Part shown: in pieces, positions 35,427 to 46,257 of the stretch
How positions within the stretch are numbered: the first letter of the stretch is position 1
How the letters are laid out: each line of letters opens with the position of its first letter
Source: Phytophthora quininea
Taxonomy: Eukaryota > Oomycota > Peronosporomycetes > Peronosporales > Peronosporaceae
DNA: 64,000 bases
Direction: 5' to 3'
Assembly (NCBI GenBank): GCA_011947345.1
Contig: JAAVTG010000623.1
Location: 232,854 to 296,853 of the forward strand
The notes under the pieces: model-generated
The model's database searches: none
Told to the model about the DNA's origin: nothing
What the model saw: only the letters and a program-made list of their open reading frames with translations
Made by a program: the position numbers and the translations under genes

Positions 35427-35860
35427 GGCAATGCTTGAGAGTCCGACAAAATTTGATTTTGGATTCTTGGAGCATACAGTTGCCGATGTGACTTGAACTG
35501 ACTTGGTCCATAAATCCATGAAGGCCAGATCCGTTTGGCTGTCATCATCGGTCGGGACTTGGCGAAACGAACCACATGGCGACTTCCAGCATTGTATGGT
35601 CCTTGGAAGGCCGTCGAGAATGTGATTCCCAAGCTTGAGCCCTTTGAGATTATCTCTCTCTCGCATCACTTGGTGCTGACTGACGAGGATTTAACCTCTT
35701 GATGAAGCCTTAATCTTTTAAGGCCTGCCACTTATCCTCTGGAACTGACCTACTTTTTGGTAAGGCGGCGCCATTAATCGCCGGTACCGCGGTGGCAAAA
35801 AGCCGCAGATAGTACCCTCGCCTTCGAGAAGTCGAATGCGATCGCTCTCACCGGACCACA

Positions 35861-36044
35861 GCTCGACGACGACGAAGAGTGAGGCTTCTTTGATTTCCTC
35901 AGGCAAGTTCGGGATTCCCGAGAAGCTAGGCACAAAAACAAGTTGTTCAAGTCGTGGCAAGACGGTGGATTTTCAAGTTTGCCGGTAAAGTTAATCGCGA
36001 AAGACTTTACTAGCTACCTCACGAAGAATCGCCGTCACGATTAG
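35861..36044 (+). pseudogene. RXLR effector C-terminal relic (copy 5)
   Basis: Reading D-D-D-E-E, then a TGA (35880-35882), then G-F-F-D-F-L, continues in one frame to a TAG at 36042-36044 with the ending L-T-K-N-R-R-H-D. This closely resembles the end of the RXLR gene at 17740 (F-L-K-A-N-R-R-H-E). The signal peptide and RXLR part cannot be recognised upstream. A PPTase relic follows at about 36130. Confidence 0.55.
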
Positions 36045-36129
36045 ATCCGTGCAATAGCAGAGCGAGGAAGTTTAGAGCAAAATGGTATCATTTTGGCACT
36101 TGGAGTCGTGTGGTGAAGACTTGAGTTGA

Positions 36130-36235
36130 GTTCTTCTGTGTTCGATGGTAGGTGCCTGCTGGCGATTTGTTGACATTGCCTCCCACCTCCAGAGCAGCAA
36201 CAGGCGACTCGCTGCATGTTCCATTATCCCATGTA
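36130..36235 (+). pseudogene. PPTase first-exon relic
   Basis: The nucleotide stretch from TTGAGTTCTTCTGTGT through ATGGTAGGTGCCTGCTGG and on to CAGAGCAGCAACAGG and GCATGTTCC follows 30601-30745 of the PPTase gene, with a deletion in the middle. Only the start of the gene is kept. Confidence 0.5.
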
Positions 36236-36700
36236 GTCACATGGGCGACACTCTCGACGTATTTGACCCTCACATCCCGACTAGACGGAACCACACTTGC
36301 TTTTGCGAAAGTTGGAGACTGGGTCAACACGTTATGGCATGATTGAGTTTGACATGGACACTCATCGGAATTGGTGTCGGATTGATGGATAGTTCTTACT
36401 GGAGCGAGCTCTATCTAGTTCCCATTTTTATTTCTCCCAGCATGGTGTTTACGACTGCAGTGACGAAGAACACTGCGATGTCAAATACGAAGACTTGTGG
36501 TTTCTTGGGCTGAAGGCGAATTCAATAGTGAGTGCATTAGAGGTTTAAGGTTGCGGTGGTTACAACTGCTGCTGCTCTAGTCGTTGGTAACCGCTCTAGC
36601 GGTTGCTCTCTGCGGTTGTTTCTGGAGGTGTTTCAAGTAAGGGAATGTTCCTGCGCCACAAGACTTTGAAGAAAATTGGCCGTTCGGAGTCCACGGATGA
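36236..36700. other. Intergenic interval before the inverted duplication
   Basis: No gene supported. The 2OG-oxygenase-like duplicate begins abruptly at about 36701. Confidence 0.4.
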
Positions 36701-38048
36701 GCCGTCACATCCAGGCAATAAGAACGATTCGATCACTTGGTATTCAGAGACTGGCAAGAGCTTTGGCTGCGTGGAAGACGCAAGTGTGGAATTGAATTTC
36801 CTCAATCCACAGCAGGAAACATTATCTCGAATGTGGAGACCCTACGGCAGCACGACGTTGGAAGGATTTCTCGGCAACGACGGGATCACAAGAGACACCA
36901 AGTACTCCCGATACGCCATCGTCGGCCTGTCGGAGCTGAGAGGAGCGGAGAAAGCATTGGAGACTCTGAATGAGCATGCAGCTCTGGACTTCTTCCACCG
37001 CCAAAAAGCAGCTACTACCAGCGCGCTGTCGGCCTTTAGCGAGACTGCATCCAAGCTCATCGACGACGATGCCACTACGAAGATTCTGGAATATCAAAAA
37101 CCGGTCGATGCTGAGGTTCTTGGGTCATTCATGAGTGCGGTCAATGCTGAGTTGTCGAGGACGGATCGACACTATCGCAAGACCCCGTCTCAATTGCTTT
37201 TGTTGTGACTTGGCCGAACTTGTGGTTGACGCTGGCTCACCGCAGTTGGTGAAGCAGCTCTTTAGTGATATCGGAATACGTATGACCCTGCGAGACTGCA
37301 CTGAGGGCGCTCTAACCACGTGGGTTAAGCTGTTGATCTCGATCGCGAGCTCATTTGACTGGGATGTCATCAAGCAGGAGTTTCTCAAAGCACTTCTTGC
37401 TATCCCGAACTCTACCGGGATATCCGTCCTAGTCGTCGAGTATCTAGGGAGCGGTACAACTCACGACGACATTCTGAAATCAGTTCTAGGCAGGATTAGC
37501 ATGCGGGACTACAGTAAAGAGCAGTTGTGGAAGGGGTTCTACGTAGCGATGATAAGACTGTGCTGGATGATGTGGTGAGAAAATTTGAACAAGCCGATCC
37601 AAGCGAGTTGCAGCCAGTGGTCGAGGGATTCCGACCACTTTTGGCCCATATCGACAAGGAGGATGACAAGTTCGTCAAGCTGAAAGTCATCGTGGACATG
37701 CGGATCAAGTGGCTCAACCACCAAACTCGTACATTGGACAAGCCTTTCTCGTGGGAGATGCCCGACGCAATATTTCCTGATAGCAGCGCGTAGACGTCTG
37801 GGGTCCTCTAAGGAACGTCTCCACTGGTTGCCACAGGATTGCGAAAGTTTGAGAACCTGCAAGACGCCAAGAATTACGCTGCTAAAAGGGCCCGCAATCA
37901 ACAAACGAATGCGTCTTTCGAGATGGAAGCTGGTGGTGATGATGAAAATGCTTTCGTGACGATTACGAAGACCCGGATGTGGTTTTCTGCGCGTCAGGAA
38001 ATGCTGAAGAAACACAAGACCGAGCTGCAAAATATAGTAGCACTGTGA
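36701..38048 (+). pseudogene. Truncated inverted copy of the 2OG-oxygenase-like gene (copy A)
   Basis: About 1.35 kb nearly identical to the C-terminal two thirds of the gene at 46988-49407, in opposite orientation. The N-terminal oxygenase domain is absent. It reads in three frames, as copy B does, with the same two frame changes (near 37200 and 37530). In addition a 36-bp segment near 37790 is inverted relative to copy B and introduces a stop. Identity ends close to 38040, so this is a dead partial duplicate. Confidence 0.75.
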
Positions 38049-38241
38049 AGGCCGAGTACCAACTCACTTCCACGTTAAGTTTGATTATTTTGTTTTTGCC
38101 GTACAACTTCCTTCAACTCATACAAATATAACTTCAATTTATATGTAGTGCGCTCCAGACTCTCATGTAGTGCTATCAATAGGCTGTCCCAGATAGCTTT
38201 TTAGCAAAAATGTCCCGTATTTAACAGTTCCGTTGGCAGTC

Positions 38242-39653
38242 ATGTCGGTGTTGGTGGAGACGACGTTGGGGGCGCTGGTGCTGGATCTGTTCGTGGACGA
38301 GTGTCCGTTGGCGAGTCGCAACTTCCTCAAGCTCTGCAAGGTCAAGTACTACCACGACTGTCTGTTCTTCAATGTGCAGGAGAACTTCATGGTGCAAGCG
38401 GGGACCCCACGGGCACAGGCCAAGGCGGGGACTCTATTTACGGGACACTCTATGGTCCTCAAGCTCGTTTTTCGAGGACGAACTTAAAACGGGGAAATCC
38501 CATGCAGACCGTCGTGGTCTTTTAGGAATGGCTTCAGCTGCAGCCAACCAGAATGGGTCTCAATTCTACATTACCACTAGAGCTGAAGATATGTCTTATT
38601 TGGACGACCAACACACCATTTTTGGCGAAGTGGCCGAAGGAATGGACGTGCTGGACCAAATCAACACTTTATTCGTGGACAAAGACTACCGTCCTCTGCA
38701 AGACGTGCGGATCAAGCACACATATGTGCTGGAGGACCCTTTTCCGGACCCAAAAGGGCTGGAAGAAGTGATTCCGCCAATGTCGCCAACCAGGGAGCGA
38801 CCGGAGCAGGAAACAGTCGAGCCGAGACTCGCAGCTGACGAGAAATTAGATGAGAACGAAGGGCGAACCGAACAGGAGATTGAAAAAGCCGTGAGGGAGA
38901 AGGAAGCCAAGTCCCGAGCGGTGGTCCTCGAAATGATCGGAGATCTGCCAGATGCGGATGTCAAACCCCTGAAGAAGTGCTGTTTGTGTGTAAGCTGAAC
39001 CCCGTCACGGAGAGTGCTGATCTAGATATGGCCTTCTGTCGCTTCGGGCCGTGCAAGTCCGAGGTGATTCGAGACGCCAAGACGGGCGACTCGCTGTGCT
39101 TTGCGTTCGTGGAGTTTACGGACAGAAGACACTGCGAAGAAGCGTATTTCAAGATGAACAACGTGCTGTTGGATGATCGACGCATTAAAGTAGACTTTAG
39201 TCAGTCAGTGTCGAAGCTCTGGAATAAGGCCAAGCGACGTGGAGAGAAAATGAGCAAGAGGGACGGCGAGTTTGGTAGTGAGAAGAGAGGTGCGGGTCGT
39301 AACAGTAGCAGCAAAACTAGGGCCCACAGAGGTGATCTCAGTGGTCTTCGGTTGAAGTCGGGCTCGAACGATTTCAAACTCGTGGAAGAAGAAGAGGGTT
39401 TCAGCTCCAAAGCTACTCGCTCTGCTCTTCCACGTAGCCGAAGTGGCGGTCGTAGACGATCACCCCGAGCAGGAGTTCTGGGTCTAAACGTGAACGCCCG
39501 CGAGGCCGCAGCAGAGACCGAGGACGTCGAAGCTCAAGCCGTGATCGCGATCAAAGACGCCGGAAAGCGAACCGGGACGACGACCGTGCTCGTAGACACC
39601 GAAGCCGTAGTCGGGGACGTAGTCGGGAGCGCGACCGTCGCTCTCGATACTAA
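38242..39653 (+). CDS. PPIL4-type cyclophilin with RRM and RS tail
   Basis: The order is an N-terminal cyclophilin domain ([10 protein letters not shown] through Y-I-T-T-R), an acidic linker, one RRM ([10 protein letters not shown] to I-K-V-D-F-S-Q-S-V) and an RS-rich C-terminus. This is the layout of PPIL4, a spliceosome-associated prolyl isomerase of the nucleus. The frame is lost four times, all at runs: G4 38400-38403, T5 38468-38472, C4 38966-38969 and C4 39463-39466. Adding one base at each gives about 471 residues ending at the TAA at 39651-39653. It converges on the kinase gene, 110 bp away. Confidence 0.87.
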
Positions 39654-39762
39654 GTTGGTCAACAAATTGGCTAAACTTTGGACGAGGTTGGACAAACACG
39701 ATCATGTTTTTCTGTCATCTAGTGGCAATTGTGCTAACAACAACAAATTGCAGATGAATAAA

Positions 39763-41468
39763 TTATACGGCGGTCGACTTCATCTTCTGCAGACTGACGT
39801 GGATCTTGTACAGCGCCTCGGCTGCAGTCGGACGTTTTGTGGGGTCCACCGACATACAAGCTCGACCGAGCTCAACGATCTCTTCCGGACTGGAGGCTGT
39901 GAAATCCGCTTGGATCGTTCCCAGGGCCACTTTCTGCAAGAGAACCGAGTCTGCCATCGTGCGGCCGCTCGACTGTAAACATTCCTTCTTCGCGCGGGAG
40001 TACGGCAGCGTGTGTACATCCAGCTCCGACATGACCACTCCAAACGAAAAGATGTCGGCCTTGTGGTCGTATCTCTCGCCCATCATCACCTCTGGAGCCA
40101 TCCACAGCGAAGTGCCAACTCCTGCCGTCATGGTCTGGTCCATCCGTTCACGAGAGATACCAAAGTCCGATAGTTTGGCGTCCATGTCGGCGTTAAACAA
40201 AATGTTGCGCGACTTGAGATCTCGATGGATGACAGGCGGGTCTAGCGAGTGCAAATATGTCAGCGCGTGCGCGACCTGTAAGGCGATGGTGGTCTTCTGC
40301 CGGTCGAATCCCGTGGGCTGCTTCTGCTCCAAGTAGTTGTTCAGCAACGTCCGCAACTCGCCGCTGTCCATATATTCCAGCAAGACACAGAGATCCGAGA
40401 GAGCGTCCCAGGCGACACCAACGAACATAACGATGTGCGCATGGTCCATCGTCGCATGGATCTTGGCTTCCGCCAGGAAATCGTTCACTTCCTTGATATT
40501 CCCACGCGTCGACGGCAGCAGCATTTTAATGGCAACCAGCTCACCATTGAAAACTCCCGAATACACTTCTCCAAAAGCCCCTCGACTGATCAGCATCTGA
40601 GTGATCACCTTGTCGCGAGGAACTCTTTTGGCAGTGATGATGTCGTCGTTCCACAGTCCAGTCTGCCCAGGCACTGGAGTTTCCAACATGGCGACGCTGT
40701 TGGTCCTCAGCGTTTCCTTCAACGACGACGACAATTTCTTCGTCGTCGCTCGACGCTTGTAGAAAATGGCGACCACGACGACAATCACCAGCGCCAAAAA
40801 GAACCCGCTCAAGGCGATGCCGACGATCGCTCCGGTGGCCAGCCCACCCCAGAATCGTCATGCATTCCGCTGTCATTGTCCTTTGGTGGGCCTCCTGAGG
40901 TCGAGTTACTTCCGGCATTTTGGTCATCCAGACTGCTGTACCACGAATACCCATTGCTACTGCAAGAATGTTTCTCCAACTCAGTCTTGTTGGCGAAGTC
41001 TGTCCGATACAGTGAGCTCGAGAGACACGAACGTTCCTGGCTGAATTGCACCGATGCCGAGCCGTTCGAGTTGAGCGTCGCGATGACGTAGTAGCTTTTA
41101 TCGTACGCACCCACACAAGCTCCAGATGCAGGGTACCCGTACGACATGGAGAGTCCTGTGCAAGTGTCGTCGGTATGCATGGACTCGATGATGTACGGGT
41201 AGTTCCCGAACATGTCCCGCGTGGTCTGAATGTAGTCCGACGAGCACTTGGTGACCATCATGTCGGAACCGGCAGTGTTGGTGCTGGGTGAACACTCTTC
41301 GCTTGCGCAGGCCGTTGAACCGGTAACCTTGGAAGAGTAGACAGCATACGGTGTGCCGCTGCATTTGTCACCGAGATAGTAAGCTGAGACCTTGTACGTC
41401 GCTTCTTCAGCGACAGCTATTTGGGCCGCCAAGGCGACCAACCCCACGGTGAACGCCCCACGCAGCAT
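39763..41468 (-). CDS. Receptor-like TKL protein kinase
   Basis: From the ATG at 41468 there is a signal peptide, then a Cys- and Ser-rich ectodomain of about 190 residues with N-glycosylation sites. One transmembrane helix follows ([17 protein letters not shown]) and then a TKL-type kinase domain. Kinase motifs are the loop [24 protein letters not shown] and M-A-P-E-V-M, all complete. The ectodomain and kinase frames meet at a four-C run (40847-40850); one added base gives a continuous protein of about 568 residues. Such membrane kinases are numerous in oomycetes; the ligand is unknown. Confidence 0.85.
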
Positions 41469-41639
41469 GGCCTTGATGCTTTCGTGGCCTCGCAAGAAAT
41501 GAAGAGGCAAATCAAGCGTGAGACGCGAGGGTTGGAACAGACAGACGACGGACAGCAGTTCCTGCTGTTCGTGCACTGGTTTTGGCACCGCAGCACTTGG
41601 TCTTGGCTGGATTGAATCCTTCGACGAGGCAATGACCGT

Positions 41640-41725
41640 AGAATGCTTGAAGAAACTCGGTTCATCAAAATTCGGTGGTGTCGAGATGGTGATGACTATG
41701 GTTGTGCTCATCGCCGGACGGGGCC
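41640..41725 (+). pseudogene. Fragment resembling the glycoprotein signal segment
   Basis: It reads K-K-L-G-S-S-K-F-G-G-V-E-M-V-M-T, matching K-K-F-G-S-S-K-F-G-G-V-G-I-A-M-T of the gene at 33268-35426. Nucleotide similarity extends over about 80 bp. It ends shortly afterwards and lies antisense to the kinase gene's promoter. Confidence 0.5.
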
Positions 41726-41846
41726 GTGATCATTGATGTCAACCAACACTTGACTACTGGGCAACGGACGCGTACACGAAAGCGAGAATCAAAGCTATAG
41801 AGCCGCTTTCACTTCAGCACGGTCTTAGCAGCTTTATCGCGATTCA

Positions 41847-44800
41847 ATGGAGAACTCCGACCTGACAAGACTCCAAAGAAGTAAGGGTGCGTACTGCAGT
41901 GCCAAATTCCAGCGGAATGGGGCCAATTCCGGCGGAATTTTCTTTCCAGCGGAACGGCCGATCCGCTGGCGCGTACTGCATATAATTCGAGCGGAAAAAT
42001 GGCCATATTCCAGCGGATTCAATCCTCCCGAATTCCGGCAGATAGCGGATTGATCCAGCGGATTGAGCGCGAGCTGCCTTTTAAACACATAATTTCCAAC
42101 GCGAACTTTTGTTTCATGAACGAATTCTGTTAGACAACAACCTCGCCATCTCTACCAGCTACGAATACGAGGTAGCTTCTCCACATGTCGGATGCTATTT
42201 TATCGCGAACCTGTTTCATCGATGCGTCGTCAATCTCGTCAGTTCCAGTAGCTCTTTGTGCGGCTTCCGTGTTGTCTTCTTCCCTCCCACGGCTGTTCTG
42301 AAGCTCCTTGTCCGCAAATTCATCTTTATGGCAACGAATGAAATTGTGGATCGCAAACGTGACTTGCACGAGGCCCACCTGCGCGCCCAGCTCGTAGTTG
42401 GGCATCGATTGGAGGATCGGGAATTTCTTTTTGATGGAGCCGTAGGTTCTTTCAATGACGTTGAACATCGCTCAGTCCGTCCCAGGAAGGCGACAACAAC
42501 GACGGTTGTTCCAAGCGCCACAAGAGCACGGGCGAGAAGATGACTGAGGCCATTTTGGAGCTTGCTGTTGCTCACAAGACGCTTGCGGACAATAGTGCAG
42601 CTCGTCGAGAGGGTGATCGTATGTGCAAACTTTCGCGGTCTGACGTTGCGATCAAAGAGTTCAAGGACCAGCTAGCGAGCACGATTGAGGTGGCTGCACG
42701 TTTCCGGTTTATTCAACTGCTGGCCACGAACCTGAACGCCGCAACGATGTACTGCGGCATGGACGACGAGTGTAGATTCTACTTTGTCCAGGAGTTTTTG
42801 GGATTTCCAGTAGAAAACGTAGTAGTTCAGCAAGGTAGGTTGTCTCCTCCACAACTAAATACACGTTTGCTTTTGGTGCTCTCGGTCTTGACTACATTTG
42901 ACGGTTCAAACTGGCGGATCGGTGAGCGGTGAAATCGTGCACTGCAAACAAAACAGCGAAACGGACAATCCGTCGGATCATTGCAGCGGAATGGCAGTAC
43001 GCAGCCCAATTCTTACGCGAACCTCGCAGCGCTAAAACAACAAGCGCGTTTATCCGAAGGAGATCCGATCGGATCGATGGGCAACTCTGTCGAGACTCCG
43101 ATGGTCTTCCAATTGCAATTTCGAGACGTCTGGTACCGACTCGTGGTCGAAGGAACTCCCGACACGGAACATACAAGAGCAGACACCGTCACACTCGATC
43201 AAGAACGAAATGATACTAGTGGCCTCCTGTTCGCCGTCTTCTTCAAGTGCAAGAGCAGTTTGCCGAATCGCTGCGTCTTGGAGCTCACGGCGTACCGAAA
43301 CGAAGAATACAATGCGTACTTTGAGCCGTTATCTCCGTTGGGCTCTTTGGAAGGCTTTGGTTTGTCTAAAGAGACTGCCGTCATCTTGGAAGCCCCTTTA
43401 AATCATCGTCGTCCACGACCACAACTCCGAGTCCTCTGTATCGATTCACTCCACCTCAAGCCACTTGACGAGGAGATCGACATGAAGGAACTGCACAACA
43501 TTTTCAACGAGCTCCAACGAGAGAATACCCGTGCTAGTTGTGCTATCCCAACGCCTCAACTCAGTCGCTTTTTCCAAACCTATGGCGAGTTCCCGCCAAG
43601 TTATTTCGTCCGACTGGAGGAGCGAATGGCCTGGACAAATCTGCTCAAGTTGAGTTCGGATGCAATCAACGATGACTTTCACTTTCGTGTGCTGTTGGTG
43701 GGCTCGTCAGGGGTTGGCAAGTCGTGCTTGGCCATGGTCGTAGCGTTCTACCTGGCAGTGGCCGAGATGCGCAACATCTTGGTGATACGCAACGTCGAAA
43801 ACGTTGATACCGTCGTGTATCTCGATGGAAAGCAGCGCTAATGCATGCGTAAAGATGCCCTTACGCCGCTCGAGCTCTTCCTACTTCGTCGATCCAGAGA
43901 ACTGGAAGGCGCGCTGGTGCTTCTCGACGGCTACACACAAAAAGAGCAACAACGTCGAGAAGAACTTCGTTCTTTTCACATATTCGCGACGCCGTACCCG
44001 TATGATATTAAGTCGGGTTCTAGCGATCGGTTGGTACTTTTACCGGCGTGGCGTTATGAAGAGCTTGCGGAGTACAGTGAACTCATACCAACCTGGAAGG
44101 AGCAAGGTAACCACGAAAACGCCAAGGTGCAGTACTACTACAGTGGCGGGAGTGTGCGAGACTTTGCAGACCGCGACAATTTTTAACTTCACTTCTCACA
44201 AACGCGCTGCAAGCTCCCGAGTCTGATCACTTGGCGGCCCATCTCCACTTTTATCTGCTTGGTCGAGATCAACCTGCGCGATACGCCGAGGTGTCCTACT
44301 GGCATTGGAAACCTTGCATTGACTCTGGATACGTGTTGAAGACGCTGGGGGACTCTCTAGCTCTGAAGACGCACACACGATTCTACCATTATGCGAAGCC
44401 CATCAACAGCAGATTTTTGGCCGTTTCATTTAAGTAAATGTTCCATGACACTGTTCGGTAAGATTCGGTGAACCAGCGTTCAAACTACCCGGCCGTCACG
44501 CTGCGTGTAATCCCAAACACAAACTCTGAAATGGAGTCGTACTACTCCCGGATCGAGATCCGAGCAAAGTCAGTGGAATGCAGCGGGAAAACAGTGCAGG
44601 AAGGTGAGACTCGACTGGCGAGCCTTGCCGGTGGAGTGTACTGGCATCCAGATGTGGTGACCTCCTCGCTGACTGATGCGGCGGCCAAGTGTGACGCTGT
44701 GTGGACCGACTCGAACGGGAACGAAGTTCTTGAGTCGGTCGTGGCGCTCATTTCAATTGACAATTCAAAATCGCAAATTCGACGTGGAGTGCTGGACTCG

Positions 44801-44942
44801 TTTAAACGCAGAGCTGGATAAAAACCGCAACTTCTATGGACTCAAGAGAGTGTGTGTTGTGGTAGCTCCTGATGATAGCAAGCGTGACAACGTTTTCACT
44901 GCGCAATGTGCAGAATTCGTCGATGGAGTCTGTGGTATGTAG
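41847..44942 (+). pseudogene. Crinkler-like P-loop NTPase effector gene, interrupted by a transposon
   Basis: A short 5' coding piece (41847-41884) is followed by a Harbinger insertion, and the frame resumes in register at 43010. The main part has the C-terminal layout of Crinkler-type proteins: a P-loop (V-G-S-S-G-V-G-K-S) near 43710, V-Y-L-D-G, L-V-L-L-D-G-Y-T-Q, Y-Y-Y-S-G-G-S, and a nuclease-like end around Y-W-H-P near 44640. The N-terminal LxLFLAK targeting domain is not seen. Breaks are a TAA at 43839-43841, a five-T run at 44180-44184, two stops near 44440 and 44455, and a frame change near 44800. The insertion and nonsense codons indicate a non-functional copy. Confidence 0.65.
41885..43006. 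mobile_element. PIF/Harbinger element, internally deleted
   Basis: The 13-bp terminal repeats are GGGTGCGTACTGC at 41885 and the reverse complement of GGCTGCGTACTGC at 42994-43006 (12 of 13 match). Flanks are TAA and CAA; Harbinger elements normally duplicate TWA. Inside, on the minus strand (42130-42468), is the C-terminal part of a DDE_Tnp_4-type transposase (N-V-I-E-R-T-Y-G ... F-P-I-L-Q). On the plus strand (about 42480-42930) is the C-terminal part of an ORF1-like protein (T-E-A-I-L-E-L-A). The N-terminal halves of both are missing. Confidence 0.65.
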
Positions 44943-45814
44943 TTTTAATACAGCTGTGCTTTCAGTTTTGTTCCCTGCTACTGCCGAAAGCCAGTACTGC
45001 AGCAGAATGAAAAAGTGTACATACCGGTTGCCATGAAGGCTGAATGGCGGAAAGCTCCTACTTCGTATGAGCAAGTGCAGAAACTTGGACAAACTCTCGA
45101 CCCTGCCGCAACATTGAAAAACACACTCGTTCGAGCGTTGAAAGACCAAGCCGAAAGAGAAGAAAAAGTTTCTGGACGAGCACAACCTCTGACGACAGGA
45201 GTTTGAGTGCACTTTGCAAGCTTACTAACACTGTATTGCAAGAAGAAAATCGCGCACAAAAACTACACGCTAAACCAATTTTTTAGAACTGCAGAGACTT
45301 TTACGGGTGCGCTCCACTCTGTTCTAGCCAGAAAACTGCTGCAGACACGGTTCTCACCTTCTCAACCCAAGATCATGACGCGCGAAGCTCCCACTGAATT
45401 TTGACGGCCGATCATGGAATCTGTGCTCCGTTCAGACTTCACCATCATCGTCTGGCAGCGTTGCTATCTACGTAGTGTCTACCCTACACGACGCAAGATA
45501 ACACAAGTGACGTGACATTTGCCCGCAAGCAATTTCATAATGAAGTCACAGCTGAGCGTTCGGTACAGTAGGAATCGAAGTTGCCAATACTCGATCAAGT
45601 GCGGAAGTCGCCTCGGTTTACAGAAGACGAATGCACTTCTCTGCATGTACTTGTTCCAGGAAGAACGAGCTCGGGCGGCTCAGGACAGGGTTTCGGTGTC
45701 AAATCTTGCGATGACGTTACTTCTTGGCAGGCAGATGGCAAGCAACAAAACGACGCCAACGAATGATGCGTCATATCACCAGCATCGTTCGTTATCTCCT
45801 TTCCTCCCCACCGT
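44943..45814. other. Interval between Crinkler-like gene and RXLR gene
   Basis: A 63-codon charged ORF on the plus strand (45015-45206) is plausible protein but unrecognised. It might be a downstream exon of the Crinkler-like gene, since a GTATGT...TTTCAG intron-like stretch lies at 44935-44967. Nothing else is supported. Confidence 0.25.
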
Positions 45815-45830
45815 CTTCATTTCGCAACTG
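45815..45830 (+). promoter_or_regulatory. Inr-like element upstream of RXLR gene
   Basis: CTTCATTTCGCAACTG matches the oomycete Inr consensus well and lies about 40 bp before the ATG at 45872. Confidence 0.4.
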
Positions 45831-45871
45831 GCCGTCCAGAACGCACCACGGTCGCCCCTCCCCAGCCACCG

Positions 45872-46257
45872 ATGCGGTTTACGTACGTTTTTCTTGTCGT
45901 AGCGGCAGCTTTTGTGGCTCTCGTCGATGGTTCGACAACTTCGACCCAGCTTTCGAGTGAAAACCACCACGACACCAAGAGATCCCTGCGAACACACACC
46001 ACCATCACCGATGAAGCCGACGATGACGAAGAGCGGGGACTCTCAAGTGGATCGGCAAGCCACCCACGACGAGCCAGCTCGAAGACGCCGCCCTGACCGC
46101 CCAGGCCAAGCTCCTGATCAAGTTGGGCGTGACTTCCGAGACCATCATGGCCACTTTGAAATTGGAGGGCTTGGGCGCCAAGATCCTCGACCACGAGAAT
46201 CTCAAACTCCTGGTCCGATTCAAAAGACTCTACGGGAACGGCAACAAGGCAACATAG
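45872..46257 (+). CDS. RXLR-dEER effector, frame broken at a G run
   Basis: Signal peptide of about 20 residues, R-S-L-R at residues 37-40 and D-D-E-E-R at about 51-55, all in correct spacing. In the raw frame the protein stops after 74 residues. At the four-G run 46035-46038, one added base opens a further 65 or so residues to the TAG at 46255-46257. Those residues are Lys/Leu-rich, with one Trp, and look like a helical effector domain. It is unrelated in sequence to the M-R-P-x-x-Y family members elsewhere in the window. I infer that the longer product is the real one. Confidence 0.75.

Noticed and set aside
36145..36346. Small ORFs with a signal-like start near 36150 as a new secreted peptide
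   Set aside because: The sequence aligns with the start of the PPTase gene, so it is a relic.
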